Of a DNA stretch of 64,000 nucleotides, positions 57,195 through 64,000 are shown piece by piece (the first letter of the stretch is position 1; every line of letters begins with the position of its first letter). The notes under the pieces were generated by a model. That model had not been told where the DNA came from and made no database searches. It was given only the letters and a program-made list of their open reading frames with translations. A program made the translations under genes and the position numbers. This DNA is from Gallionella sp. (GTDB taxonomy: Bacteria; Pseudomonadota; Gammaproteobacteria; Burkholderiales; Gallionellaceae), in assembly GCA_028699065.1 (NCBI GenBank), contig JAQVVH010000002.1, positions 350,175 through 414,174 of the forward strand, written 5' to 3'.

Positions 57195-58391
57195 TCAAAG
57201 CCGAAAAATTACGGCAATACCCGAAATGAGCAACAACAGGAGGATAACCAGTATCCAATGGCCGATTCGCCGCCGCGCCCTACCCGCATTCCCGGCGGGA
57301 TTCGGTGCGCCCGATGATGTGCGGGCCGTTTTAATTCGCTCACGCGACAGCGTATCTGAAATCGCCCGCGCATCTGCAGCACCGGTAGTCAGTGCGGCAA
57401 GGCGCATGGTCGCGGCCGTCGAATCAAATGCTGAAGAAAGCTTCAGCGTGGCAGCCATCGCATCTTTGGACTCGGCGACATCCGGCTTTTGCGCGGATTT
57501 GATTACCTTGGCAAACACCATGTCATCGCGGGCCTCGGAGGGTAAACCAATCTGACCATCCATCGTACGCAATAAAGTTTCCCGGCAAGTGCGCAAATCT
57601 TCGGCGAATTCGAGCGCAGTCTGGTAGCGGCTCTCAATATTCTTATCCAGCGCTTTGGCCAGGATGTAGTCAAGCATCTCGGGCACTTGCGGGTTCAAAC
57701 TGCTGGGTGGCGGCGGCGTCACATTCAGGGTTTGATACATGATGACATTGACGTTGTCGCCCCGGAACGGCGCCACGCCGGCGAGCATTTCATAAAGCGT
57801 CACGCCCAGCGAGAAAATATCCGAGCGCGCATCAATCGTTTTGCCCAGAACTTGTTCGGGCGACATGTATTTTGGCGAGCCGAGCACCATGCCGGTTTGC
57901 GTCCGCACAGCCGAGGTGGACATGCGTGCAATGCCGAAGTCGGTGATTTTGACGTGGCCATCACGAATCAACATGATGTTGGAAGGCTTGATGTCGCGAT
58001 GAACAACGTCATGTTCGTGGGCATATGCCAACCCGCGCGCAACTTGGGTTGCAATTGCCAGAATCTGGGGAACAGGTAGCTGCTCGCCTTCATTCATGAT
58101 GTCGCGAAGCTCTCTACCCTGCAGGAATTCCATGGCGATATAGGCAATGTCGCCGCTCTTGCCAATATCATGGATCGTCACGATATTGGGATGACTCAAA
58201 CGTCCCGCCGCACGCGCTTCCTGGTTGAAGCGCTCTTCGTCTCTGTCCTTGTCGTCCAGCTCATGACTCAGATTGATCGTTTTGATCGCGACCACCCGGT
58301 CAATGAGCGGATCGCGGGCCCGATACACCACGCCCATGGCTCCTTGCCCAAGCTCCTGCAGAATTTCGTAGCGTCCCAACTGACGGATCAT
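57195..58391 (-). CDS. membrane-anchored Ser/Thr protein kinase
   Basis: Hanks-type kinase, 398 residues, complete catalytic core. Gly-rich loop GQGAMG is at 15-20, ATP Lys37, HRDIKPSN with Asp133, DFG at 151-153, and activation-segment GSPKYMSPEQ at 171-180. A linker (about 285-370) contains two related segments AATLKL and AATMRL. A C-terminal membrane helix (about 377-396) ends five bases before the stop, with no extracellular sensor domain. ATG 58391 is preceded by GGGAG; GTG 58400 is possible. It forms a pair with the cyclase-domain protein upstream. Confidence 0.88.
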   Translation of the reverse strand: MIRQLGRYEILQELGQGAMGVVYRARDPLIDRVVAIKTINLSHELDDKDRDEERFNQEARAAGRLSHPNIVTIHDIGKSGDIAYIAMEFLQGRELRDIMNEGEQLPVPQILAIATQVARGLAYAHEHDVVHRDIKPSNIMLIRDGHVKITDFGIARMSTSAVRTQTGMVLGSPKYMSPEQVLGKTIDARSDIFSLGVTLYEMLAGVAPFRGDNVNVIMYQTLNVTPPPPSSLNPQVPEMLDYILAKALDKNIESRYQTALEFAEDLRTCRETLLRTMDGQIGLPSEARDDMVFAKVIKSAQKPDVAESKDAMAATLKLSSAFDSTAATMRLAALTTGAADARAISDTLSRERIKTARTSSGAPNPAGNAGRARRRIGHWILVILLLLLISGIAVIFRL

Positions 58392-58427
58392 CTTGACCAC
58401 TCCCTGCGATACATCAAGGCAACCTCC

Positions 58428-59522
58428 TTACTTGCAGCCCTTGGGCGAAAGGTAGCGCGTTTGACCCGCCGCCAATTTTATCGTCTGGGAATTCACCCCA
58501 CCCTCGGGACTCGTGATGATGACGGTATGTTCCAAACCGGCGGCGATCTCCACTTTAAGATTGCCACGTTCGAGTTTCCCCTTGTTTGATCCGTCCACAA
58601 ACACTTCGCTGCCTTTGGCACACTGCACAATGATATGCGCCGCACCGCCCGAATGACCGGAATCCAGAACACCCTTGTACCACTTGCTTTCTTCAGGCGC
58701 TTCCAAAGAAGGGCTTTCGGCAACCGCGTGCGTTCCCGCAGATTGCGCCGGACCTGCCAATGGAAGCCAGTATTTCCACACGACAGCCAATATCAGAATC
58801 AGCGGTGCCAGTATTACGCCTGCGTAAGCAATACGCTGCATGACGCCTGCCTGTTGTAAATTCCGCACCATACGATCAACGCGGGCATCGAGGGTGTCGG
58901 CCAGCGCATTCCAGAAATGCAGTACGGTATGAAAAATCCCCGGCTGCCCAACCACGCTGCGCTGCGGGACGGCACGCCCTTCAGAGACCAGCGCATAAAC
59001 TTCGTGTTCGCGGACATGTTTGTCGGTTCGCGTGCCCAAATAATGCAGCATGCCAGCATATTCGGGGGTCAATCTGGAAACGGCATCGTGATAGGAGCGT
59101 GACACCAGAATTTGTCCGATGTCGGCAAAGGCCATGATGCGCTGGGCCACGTTAATGCCGTCACCCACAATGTTGGGCTGGCCATTGATGTCCCGGGTCA
59201 AACGAACCGGCCCGAGATTGATGCCCATGCGCAGGGACAAGCGCGGTTCAATTTCCGGGTCGGCAGTATGAAGATATCCGTCCAGCGCCAGCGCGACCTT
59301 TAGCGCATCTTCCACATCCCCCAGAAAGTTAATGGCAGCTCCATCCCCGGTATCGAGAATAATGCGGTCGGCAAGCGGGACCCGTGAAATCACGCTGGAA
59401 AGGTAAGCGTTAAACCTTTCCTTCAGCTCAATCTGCCCGGACACGGACATCCTGGAGTAATTCGGAATATCCAGGAACAGCACACTGCACATAATCGTCT
59501 TGTTATTGGCACGTTCAGGCAT
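58428..59522 (-). CDS. membrane protein with N-terminal class III nucleotide-cyclase domain
   Basis: 364 residues. The class III cyclase homology domain (about 10-180) has metal-site Asp18 (FLDIPNYS) and Asp60 (DTGDGAAI) and transition-state Asn124/Arg128 (GDGINVAQR). The place where adenylate cyclases have the adenine-specifying Lys (four before Asp60) is Leu56. One membrane helix lies at about 232-249. The C-terminal domain (about 285-364) has a PEGA-like pattern (VFVDGSNKGKL, GLEHTVIITSPEG) and probably faces the periplasm. Enzymatic activity and substrate are unproven. The kinase gene follows after 36 bases. Confidence 0.78.
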   Translation of the reverse strand: MPERANNKTIMCSVLFLDIPNYSRMSVSGQIELKERFNAYLSSVISRVPLADRIILDTGDGAAINFLGDVEDALKVALALDGYLHTADPEIEPRLSLRMGINLGPVRLTRDINGQPNIVGDGINVAQRIMAFADIGQILVSRSYHDAVSRLTPEYAGMLHYLGTRTDKHVREHEVYALVSEGRAVPQRSVVGQPGIFHTVLHFWNALADTLDARVDRMVRNLQQAGVMQRIAYAGVILAPLILILAVVWKYWLPLAGPAQSAGTHAVAESPSLEAPEESKWYKGVLDSGHSGGAAHIIVQCAKGSEVFVDGSNKGKLERGNLKVEIAAGLEHTVIITSPEGGVNSQTIKLAAGQTRYLSPKGCK

Positions 59523-59568
59523 TTGTATTCAGCGATTCAGTGATTGATCAAGCATTCATCCTCAGGCA

Positions 59569-60402
59569 CTAGCGCCTGGCTTTGCCACTGCGCGCTGCTG
59601 GCCCCGCACGCCGCCCGGCTTGCTGCCGAACTTCTTGCGTTTCCACCGGAGTTTCCGCCACAAATCCGGCCCACTCCAGCACCTGTTGAACCTGACTCTC
59701 TCCCAGCTCGGCAGACATGCCGCGTTTGAGTCTGGGGGGCAGGTTGATTATACCGAAGCGTACCCGAATCAAACGGCTGACAGGCAGGCCGAGCGCGTCA
59801 AAGGTTCGGCGCACAATCCGATTGCGCCCTTCTTTCAGCATGACCCGATACCAGTGATTGAATCCCTCGCCTCCCTGGTCCTCAAGCCTCTCAAAATGAA
59901 CCGGACCATCATCCAGCAAAACGCCGTCCTTCAGAACTTCACGGGTTTTTTCCGGGGGAAGCGTACCCTGTACGCGCACAGCATATTCGCGTTCCACTTC
60001 AAAACGGGGATGCATCAGACGGTTGGCCAACTCGCCCGACGTTGTAAAGATAAGCAGGCCGCTGGTATTGAAATCAAGACGGCCGATCGCAATCCATTTC
60101 TGACCGCGCAAACGCGGCAGCTTGTCGAACACATTGGCACGATTGTCGGGATCGTCGCGGCTGACGATCTCCCCCTCGGGCTTATGGTAAAGCAGCACGC
60201 GCGGAGCACGCGTTATCGCCCCCACGCGAAAACTGCGCCGTTCGGCACGAATCAGATCTCCGGCAATCACACGCATGCCCAGTGTGGCGACCTCGCCGTT
60301 CACACTGACACGGCCAGCCGCAATCCACTCTTCCATCGCGCGACGCGAGCCAAAACCGGCCTGTGCCATGACTTTTTGCAGCTTTTCGCCTTCATGGCTC
60401 AT
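59569..60402 (-). CDS. rluB: 23S rRNA pseudouridine synthase, RluB/RsuA family
   Basis: 277 residues. An N-terminal S4 domain (about 6-50, [20 protein letters not shown]) is followed by the pseudouridine synthase domain with catalytic Asp110 in [14 protein letters not shown] basic Ala/Gly/Arg tail (about 250-277) ends in GKARR. RluB (U2605) is favoured over RsuA/RluE by length and tail. It overlaps recR by four bases. Confidence 0.88.
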   Translation of the reverse strand: MSHEGEKLQKVMAQAGFGSRRAMEEWIAAGRVSVNGEVATLGMRVIAGDLIRAERRSFRVGAITRAPRVLLYHKPEGEIVSRDDPDNRANVFDKLPRLRGQKWIAIGRLDFNTSGLLIFTTSGELANRLMHPRFEVEREYAVRVQGTLPPEKTREVLKDGVLLDDGPVHFERLEDQGGEGFNHWYRVMLKEGRNRIVRRTFDALGLPVSRLIRVRFGIINLPPRLKRGMSAELGESQVQQVLEWAGFVAETPVETQEVRQQAGRRAGPAARSGKARR

Positions 60403-60995
60403 ATCAAAATTTCCCGTCTTTCCAACATAGCTTGTGCCAGCGTACCACTATCCACCTGTTCCAGCTCACCCCCGACCGGCAATCCGCGTGCAATGCGGCT
60501 TACTTTTACGCCGGCGCTCTGCAGCAGGGTCGCCAGATAATGTGCCGTCGCATCGCCTTCAACCGTGAAATTGGTGGCAAGAATCACTTCACAGGGGTGC
60601 TCCTGTACGCGCCGTATCAAACGGTCGAGATGTAACTCTTTCGCACCGATGCCGTCGAGCGGGGACAAACGCCCCATCAGCACGTAATACATCCCCCGAT
60701 AGCATTGGGTTTGTTCCATCATTAACAAATCCGCCGGCATCTCGACCACGCAAAGCGTGCCGGCATCGCGCTTGGGCGAGGCGCAAAGCGCACAAACCTC
60801 CTGCTCGGAAAAGTTGTTGCATTTGCTACAGTGATGAATTGTTGTCGTAGCTTTTTCGAGGGCGCGGGCCAAATGCAGGGCCCCGTTTCGGTCACGCTGC
60901 AGCAAGTGATACGCCATACGCTGCGCAGACTTCGGGCCAACCCCGGGCAAACAGCGCAGCGCTTCTATCAGCGCTTCGAGTGCGGAAGGAATCAT
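60399..60995 (-). CDS. recR: recombination protein RecR
   Basis: RecFOR pathway protein, 198 residues. A helix-hairpin-helix ([19 protein letters not shown], split) precedes a four-Cys zinc finger (Cys56, Cys59, Cys68, Cys71) and a Toprim domain with [14 protein letters not shown]. It follows ybaB by seven bases, in the usual dnaX-ybaB-recR order. Confidence 0.96.
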   Translation of the reverse strand: MIPSALEALIEALRCLPGVGPKSAQRMAYHLLQRDRNGALHLARALEKATTTIHHCSKCNNFSEQEVCALCASPKRDAGTLCVVEMPADLLMMEQTQCYRGMYYVLMGRLSPLDGIGAKELHLDRLIRRVQEHPCEVILATNFTVEGDATAHYLATLLQSAGVKVSRIARGLPVGGELEQVDSGTLAQAMLERREILI

Positions 60996-61002
60996 CAGAC
61001 AT

Positions 61003-61329
61003 TCAGAACGGAAGCTTCATGCCCGGCGGCAAACCCATACCGGACGTGAACGCGCTCATGCGCTGCTGCGTGGTCGCTTCGGCTCTTTTCATGGCGTCAT
61101 TGAGTGCAAGCACCAGCAAGTCCTCCAACATTTCCTTGTCGTCGGACATAAGGCTATCGTCAATCGAAACCCGGCGAACTTCATGACTGCAAGTCATCAC
61201 CACGCTGACCATACCGTTCCCAGCCAGACCTTCGACTTCGACACCGGCGAGTTCGGCCTGCGCCTTTTGCATGTTTTGCTGCATTTGCTGGGCCTGCTTC
61301 ATCAGGCCACCCAAGCCACCCTTCATCAT
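61003..61329 (-). CDS. ybaB: YbaB/EbfC nucleoid-associated protein
   Basis: 108 residues, small DNA-binding dimer. A Gly-rich [20 protein letters not shown] start and [18 protein letters not shown] core are typical. It lies between dnaX and recR with short gaps. Confidence 0.93.
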   Translation of the reverse strand: MMKGGLGGLMKQAQQMQQNMQKAQAELAGVEVEGLAGNGMVSVVMTCSHEVRRVSIDDSLMSDDKEMLEDLLVLALNDAMKRAEATTQQRMSAFTSGMGLPPGMKLPF

Positions 61330-61347
61330 CTTACTTTCTCCTTTTTG

Positions 61348-62964
61348 CTAAACCGGTTTGACCGAACCAGCAACGATACCGGCATCGAATTCGGTTTGTG
61401 CCGTGCGCACAAAATCGTCCTGCGCGAGTGCTGCTTCGGCATGTGCCTGGCGGCTATCGCGAGCCTGCTGCTCAAGGACTGCGGGCGTATCCAGTGCCGC
61501 CCCGCCGATAACCACGGACAGCCGGATCGGCCGGGCAAAATACCCGGTCAGCGCGGTCTGTAATTTCTCCACGGCCAGCTTGTTGCTCTGGAAGTGTTTT
61601 TGCTCCTGCGCCAACTGCAACGTAATCCGGTTATCGGATAATTCCTGCAGTACGCACTGCTTTGCCATCTGTAGTGCAATCCCCTGCAAATTCAGCTGTG
61701 TCACCAGCGTTTGCCAGTCCGGAAGTTCGCCATTCGGAATAACTGGCGGCACAACCTCAGGCTCACGCACGCCCATAGCTACAGGCGCAGAAGATTTGGT
61801 TTCTGCAACCGGCTCGGGAGCATGAATTTTACGAGGACTCACCAGCATTTTTTCACGGGGTATTTCCGCCACTTTCCGGGCGGGCTGAAACGCCAGCATG
61901 CGCAGTAGCGTCATGGTGAATCCGGCATAATCATCCGGCGCGAGCTCAAGATCATTCCGGCCGTGCAGAACAATCTGATAATAAAGCTGCAGCTCGTCGG
62001 CCGCAAAAGTTTCAGCAAGACTTGATAGCCGCTCATAGTCCGGATCGTCCTCGGCAATCGCCTGCGGAATCCGCTTGAGCAAGGCAATGCGATGCAAGAG
62101 GATGGCCAGCTCCTGCAATGCCGCATCAAACGAAATACTGCGCATCTGCATATCCTGTGCGATGGCCAGCAATGATTCGCCCTTCCCTTCAACCAGCGCT
62201 TCCATCAGTGCAAACACATGGCCACGATCAACGGCGCCCAGCATATCGCGCACGATGCTTTCGGTGACGCGTCCCGCGGAAAACGCAATTCCCTGATCCA
62301 GCAGACTCAGTGCATCCCGCATGCTGCCCTCCGCTGCACGGGCAATCAGCGCAAGTGCTGGCGCTTCGAATTCGATTTGCTCCTGCGCAAGCACATGCGA
62401 GAGGCGGTCGGAAATCAGTGCCGGCGGAAGTTGTTTGAGATTGAATTGCAGGCAACGCGACAGCACCGTCACCGGAATTTTTTGCGGATCGGTCGTGGCC
62501 AAGATGAACTTGACGTGCCCCGGCGGCTCTTCCAGCGTCTTGAGCATCGCATTGAATGCAGAGCGCGAAAGCATGTGCACTTCGTCGATGATATAGACCT
62601 TGAAGCGCGCATTTGTAGGGGCATAGAGCGCGCTTTCCAGCAACTCGCGCATGCTGTCCACCTGAGTATTGGAGGCGGCGTCCAGCTCCACAAGATCAAC
62701 GAAACGCCCGGCATCAATATCGCGACAGGCACTGCATTCGCCACACGGTGTGGCACTAACACCTTCAAGGCAATTTAGCGATTTCGCAAAGATCCGGGCG
62801 ATAGTCGTTTTGCCGACACCGCGCGTCCCGGTAAACAGATAAGCATGATGCAAGCGATTCTGCAGCAGCGCATTTTCCAACGCTCTAACTACATGCGACT
62901 GCCCCACCAGTTCGGCGAAAGTACGAGGGCGCCATTTGCGGGCAAGTACGGTGGTTGCGGACAA
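61348..62964 (-). CDS. dnaX: DNA polymerase III subunit gamma/tau
   Basis: Clamp-loader ATPase, 538 residues. Walker A GTRGVGKTT is at 46-53. Zinc ligands are Cys65, Cys74, Cys77 and Cys80, with DEVHMLS and SRC (LSRCLQF) motifs following. A C-terminal tau-specific region (about 370-538) would contact the polymerase. The E. coli-style A AAA AAG shift site was not found, so a separate gamma product by that route is not supported here. Confidence 0.95.
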   Translation of the reverse strand: MSATTVLARKWRPRTFAELVGQSHVVRALENALLQNRLHHAYLFTGTRGVGKTTIARIFAKSLNCLEGVSATPCGECSACRDIDAGRFVDLVELDAASNTQVDSMRELLESALYAPTNARFKVYIIDEVHMLSRSAFNAMLKTLEEPPGHVKFILATTDPQKIPVTVLSRCLQFNLKQLPPALISDRLSHVLAQEQIEFEAPALALIARAAEGSMRDALSLLDQGIAFSAGRVTESIVRDMLGAVDRGHVFALMEALVEGKGESLLAIAQDMQMRSISFDAALQELAILLHRIALLKRIPQAIAEDDPDYERLSSLAETFAADELQLYYQIVLHGRNDLELAPDDYAGFTMTLLRMLAFQPARKVAEIPREKMLVSPRKIHAPEPVAETKSSAPVAMGVREPEVVPPVIPNGELPDWQTLVTQLNLQGIALQMAKQCVLQELSDNRITLQLAQEQKHFQSNKLAVEKLQTALTGYFARPIRLSVVIGGAALDTPAVLEQQARDSRQAHAEAALAQDDFVRTAQTEFDAGIVAGSVKPV

Positions 62965-62975
62965 GTCAAACCACG

Positions 62976-63512
62976 TCAGAAATGATAGGTAAAGCGGATC
63001 TGATTGAAATTGATCCCCTGATTCGGCTGCTTGATACTGCCGTTTGAAAGATGCTGGTAGCGATAGCCCAGATCGTACTGATACCGCTCACCAAAACGGA
63101 ATCCGAATCCGAGATGATCGCCAAACTGAAAAGCGCTGCCAAATTTTCGGTTGGCATTAATAAACGTTGGGGAAATCAGATGGAAGCCGATAGCTGCCTC
63201 GGCATAGGGCGCCAAACCACTCAGCGCTTTTTGCTGCAAACGAAACACCGGAGTCAGACCAAAATCGACGATGGACTGATTGTTTCCATCGGCGCTCTTT
63301 CCCTTCCATTCGCCAAGGGACGCTTCCCAGAAACCTGCAATGACCCAGTCACCCTCATCGAACCAGCGCTTGTCCCAGTCCAGAGACACTGCGACCCGCA
63401 TCATATCTGTCGAATCGCCGCTGCCAACTTCCACAGCCGGATTAAGGATGCCGCCGGAAGCCGCCGCATTCGTGGCTAGCAGCGCCAAAAAAATCCCGAG
63501 CATCTTACGCAT
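62976..63512 (-). CDS. PagL-like lipid A 3-O-deacylase (outer-membrane barrel)
   Basis: 178 residues with a signal peptide (1-18) and alternating strands ending in Phe (FTYHF), as expected of a small outer-membrane beta-barrel. The PagL motif RYQHLSNGSIKQPNQG gives catalytic His154 and Ser156. The third residue of the described Pseudomonas triad is a Glu about twelve positions after the Ser; here that spot is Asn168. It would trim an acyl chain from lipid A if active. It lies between dnaX and ffs; not tied to either by function. Confidence 0.75.
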   Translation of the reverse strand: MRKMLGIFLALLATNAAASGGILNPAVEVGSGDSTDMMRVAVSLDWDKRWFDEGDWVIAGFWEASLGEWKGKSADGNNQSIVDFGLTPVFRLQQKALSGLAPYAEAAIGFHLISPTFINANRKFGSAFQFGDHLGFGFRFGERYQYDLGYRYQHLSNGSIKQPNQGINFNQIRFTYHF

Positions 63513-63539
63513 GGCAAATCCTTTCCGAGCTTCAAAACG

Positions 63540-63637
63540 GGAGGCGAGCCTGACCCCGGCACTTGCGTGTATTGACTATGGCTGCTTCCTTCCGGACCTG
63601 ACCAGTTTTGCCAAACAGCAATGCGGGGAGACCCGCC
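63540..63637 (-). ncRNA. ffs: small signal recognition particle RNA (4.5S)
   Basis: The minus strand carries the universal SRP domain IV core GGTCAGGTCCGGAAGGAAGC (seen as its complement at 63583-63602). It is flanked by ends that pair (GGCGGGTCTCCCCG with CGGGGTCAGGCTCGCC) into the long hairpin. About 98 bases, the normal length of the short bacterial form. It lies just upstream of dnaX, a frequent place. End positions are good to a few bases. Confidence 0.92.
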
Positions 63638-63714
63638 AATTCTTTAAACCAAACCTTGGAGCGGGATGATAAATGATGCCGCCCCTAAAATCCACGCATG
63701 TGACCATAAAAACA

Positions 63715-63742
63715 AAAGACCCGGACAATTATCCGGGTCTTT
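63715..63742 (-). terminator. rho-independent terminator after tRNA-Lys
   Basis: Perfect 11-base inverted repeat (AAAGACCCGGA with TCCGGGTCTTT, six-base loop), followed on the minus strand by TTGTTTTTA. It ends the rRNA/tRNA transcript. Confidence 0.85.
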
Positions 63743-63749
63743 GAATGAT

Positions 63750-63825
63750 TGGTGGGTCGTGAGTGGATCGAACACTCGACAAACGGATTAAGAGTCCGCT
63801 GCTCTACCAGCTGAGCTAACGACCC
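63750..63825 (-). tRNA. tRNA-Lys (anticodon CUU)
   Basis: 76 bases including encoded CCA. The acceptor stem GGGTCGT/ACGACCC, D arm GCTC/GAGC and T arm GAGTG/CACTC all pair. The anticodon stem GCGGA/TCCGT encloses loop CTCTTAA with anticodon CUU (Lys AAG). It lies 54 bases downstream of the 5S gene, apparently in the same operon. Confidence 0.95.
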
Positions 63826-63839
63826 GTGACTCATTAACA

Positions 63840-63866
63840 ACAACGCCCTCTTGTGGAGGGCATTGT
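63840..63866 (-). repeat. hairpin between 5S rRNA and tRNA-Lys
   Basis: Eleven-base inverted repeat (one G-U pair) around a five-base loop, ACAATGCCCTC-CACAA-GAGGGCGTTGT on the minus strand. It lacks a T run, so it may be a processing stem or partial terminator rather than a full stop. Confidence 0.5.
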
Positions 63867-63879
63867 GTTTTACATAAGG

Positions 63880-63996
63880 CGTCTGACGATGACCTACTTT
63901 CACATGGGTAATCCACACTATCATCGGCGCGGAGTTGTTTCACGGTCCTGTTCGGGATGGGAAGGGGTGGTTCCAACTTGCTATGGTCGTCAGACA
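63880..63996 (-). rRNA. rrf: 5S ribosomal RNA
   Basis: About 117 bases on the minus strand. The ends TGTCTGACGA and TCGTCAGACG pair. The conserved core ACCCCTTCCCATCCCGAACAG and the loop near GTAGG are present. It is the 3' end of an rRNA operon whose 23S gene would lie just past the right edge. Exact ends are uncertain by one or two bases. Confidence 0.93.
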
Positions 63997-64000
63997 TAAC

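Noticed and set aside
61348-62964. Programmed -1 frameshift in dnaX giving gamma
   Set aside because: No A AAA AAG heptamer; the two A6 runs (in GAA AAA ATG and CAA AAA ATT) are in the wrong phase for the classic signal.

Overview
The window is a dense stretch of bacterial chromosome with almost no intergenic space (no gap above about 210 bases). Gene content and order point to a betaproteobacterium, probably from the Nitrosomonadales/Gallionellales side of the class. The evidence is a tolQRAB-pal-cpoB cluster behind ruvB and ybgC, the dapC-dapD-pilU-yffB-dapE-prmB run, a short zipA, the lepA-lepB-DUF4845-rnc-era-recO-pdxJ-acpS-nagZ run under an rpoE-rseA-rseB-rseC-mucD head, and hopanoid genes hpnCDE. 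The class-level call is fairly safe; anything finer is inference.

Layout. (1) 1-317: the 3' end of an AsmA-like gene on the + strand. (2) 360-12458, all on the minus strand: a long chain read as yebC, ruvC, a UbiA-type prenyltransferase, ruvA, ruvB, ybgC, tolQ, tolR, tolA, tolB, pal, cpoB, queE, queC, djlA and a class I aminotransferase, most spaced by a few bases or overlapping. (3) 12528-15247: a HerA-like ATPase (+), then a SirB2-like and an EamA-like membrane protein (-). (4) 15299-23852 (+): lysine/diaminopimelate genes dapC, dapD, dapE, interleaved with pilU, an ArsC-like reductase and prmB, followed by hpnC, hpnD, hpnE, which make squalene for hopanoids. (5) 23882-31562 (-): a type I restriction-modification operon (hsdM, hsdS, an OLD-family ATPase/TOPRIM nuclease, hsdR). 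Its two inner genes are visibly richer in A+T than the rest of the window; this is the main accessory region and the most interesting one.

(6) 31821-36699 (+): an HPP-family membrane protein, aconitase acnA and fumarase fumC. (7) 36700-43521 (-): a CDF metal exporter, def, a methylthioinosine/methylthioadenosine-type phosphorylase, a hypoxanthine-guanine-type phosphoribosyltransferase, galU, ligA and zipA. (8) 43576-55005 (-): the envelope-stress and RNA/division cluster, led by rpoE with a recognisable sigma-E promoter upstream and ending at nagZ. (9) 55212-56783 (+): nadB, converging on a ygfX-like gene, then a membrane-anchored Ser/Thr kinase and a membrane class III cyclase-domain protein (both minus). 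(10) 59569-63996 (-): rluB, recR, ybaB, dnaX, a PagL-like lipid A deacylase, the small SRP RNA (ffs), a terminator, tRNA-Lys(CUU) and a 5S rRNA, i.e. the 3' end of an rRNA operon.

No insertion sequence, integrase, CRISPR array or prophage gene was seen. The best candidate for an under-described system is the OLD nuclease that is translationally coupled to hsdR. Secondary points are the prenyltransferase inside the ruv operon and the kinase/cyclase pair, whose cyclase lacks the usual adenine-specifying lysine.
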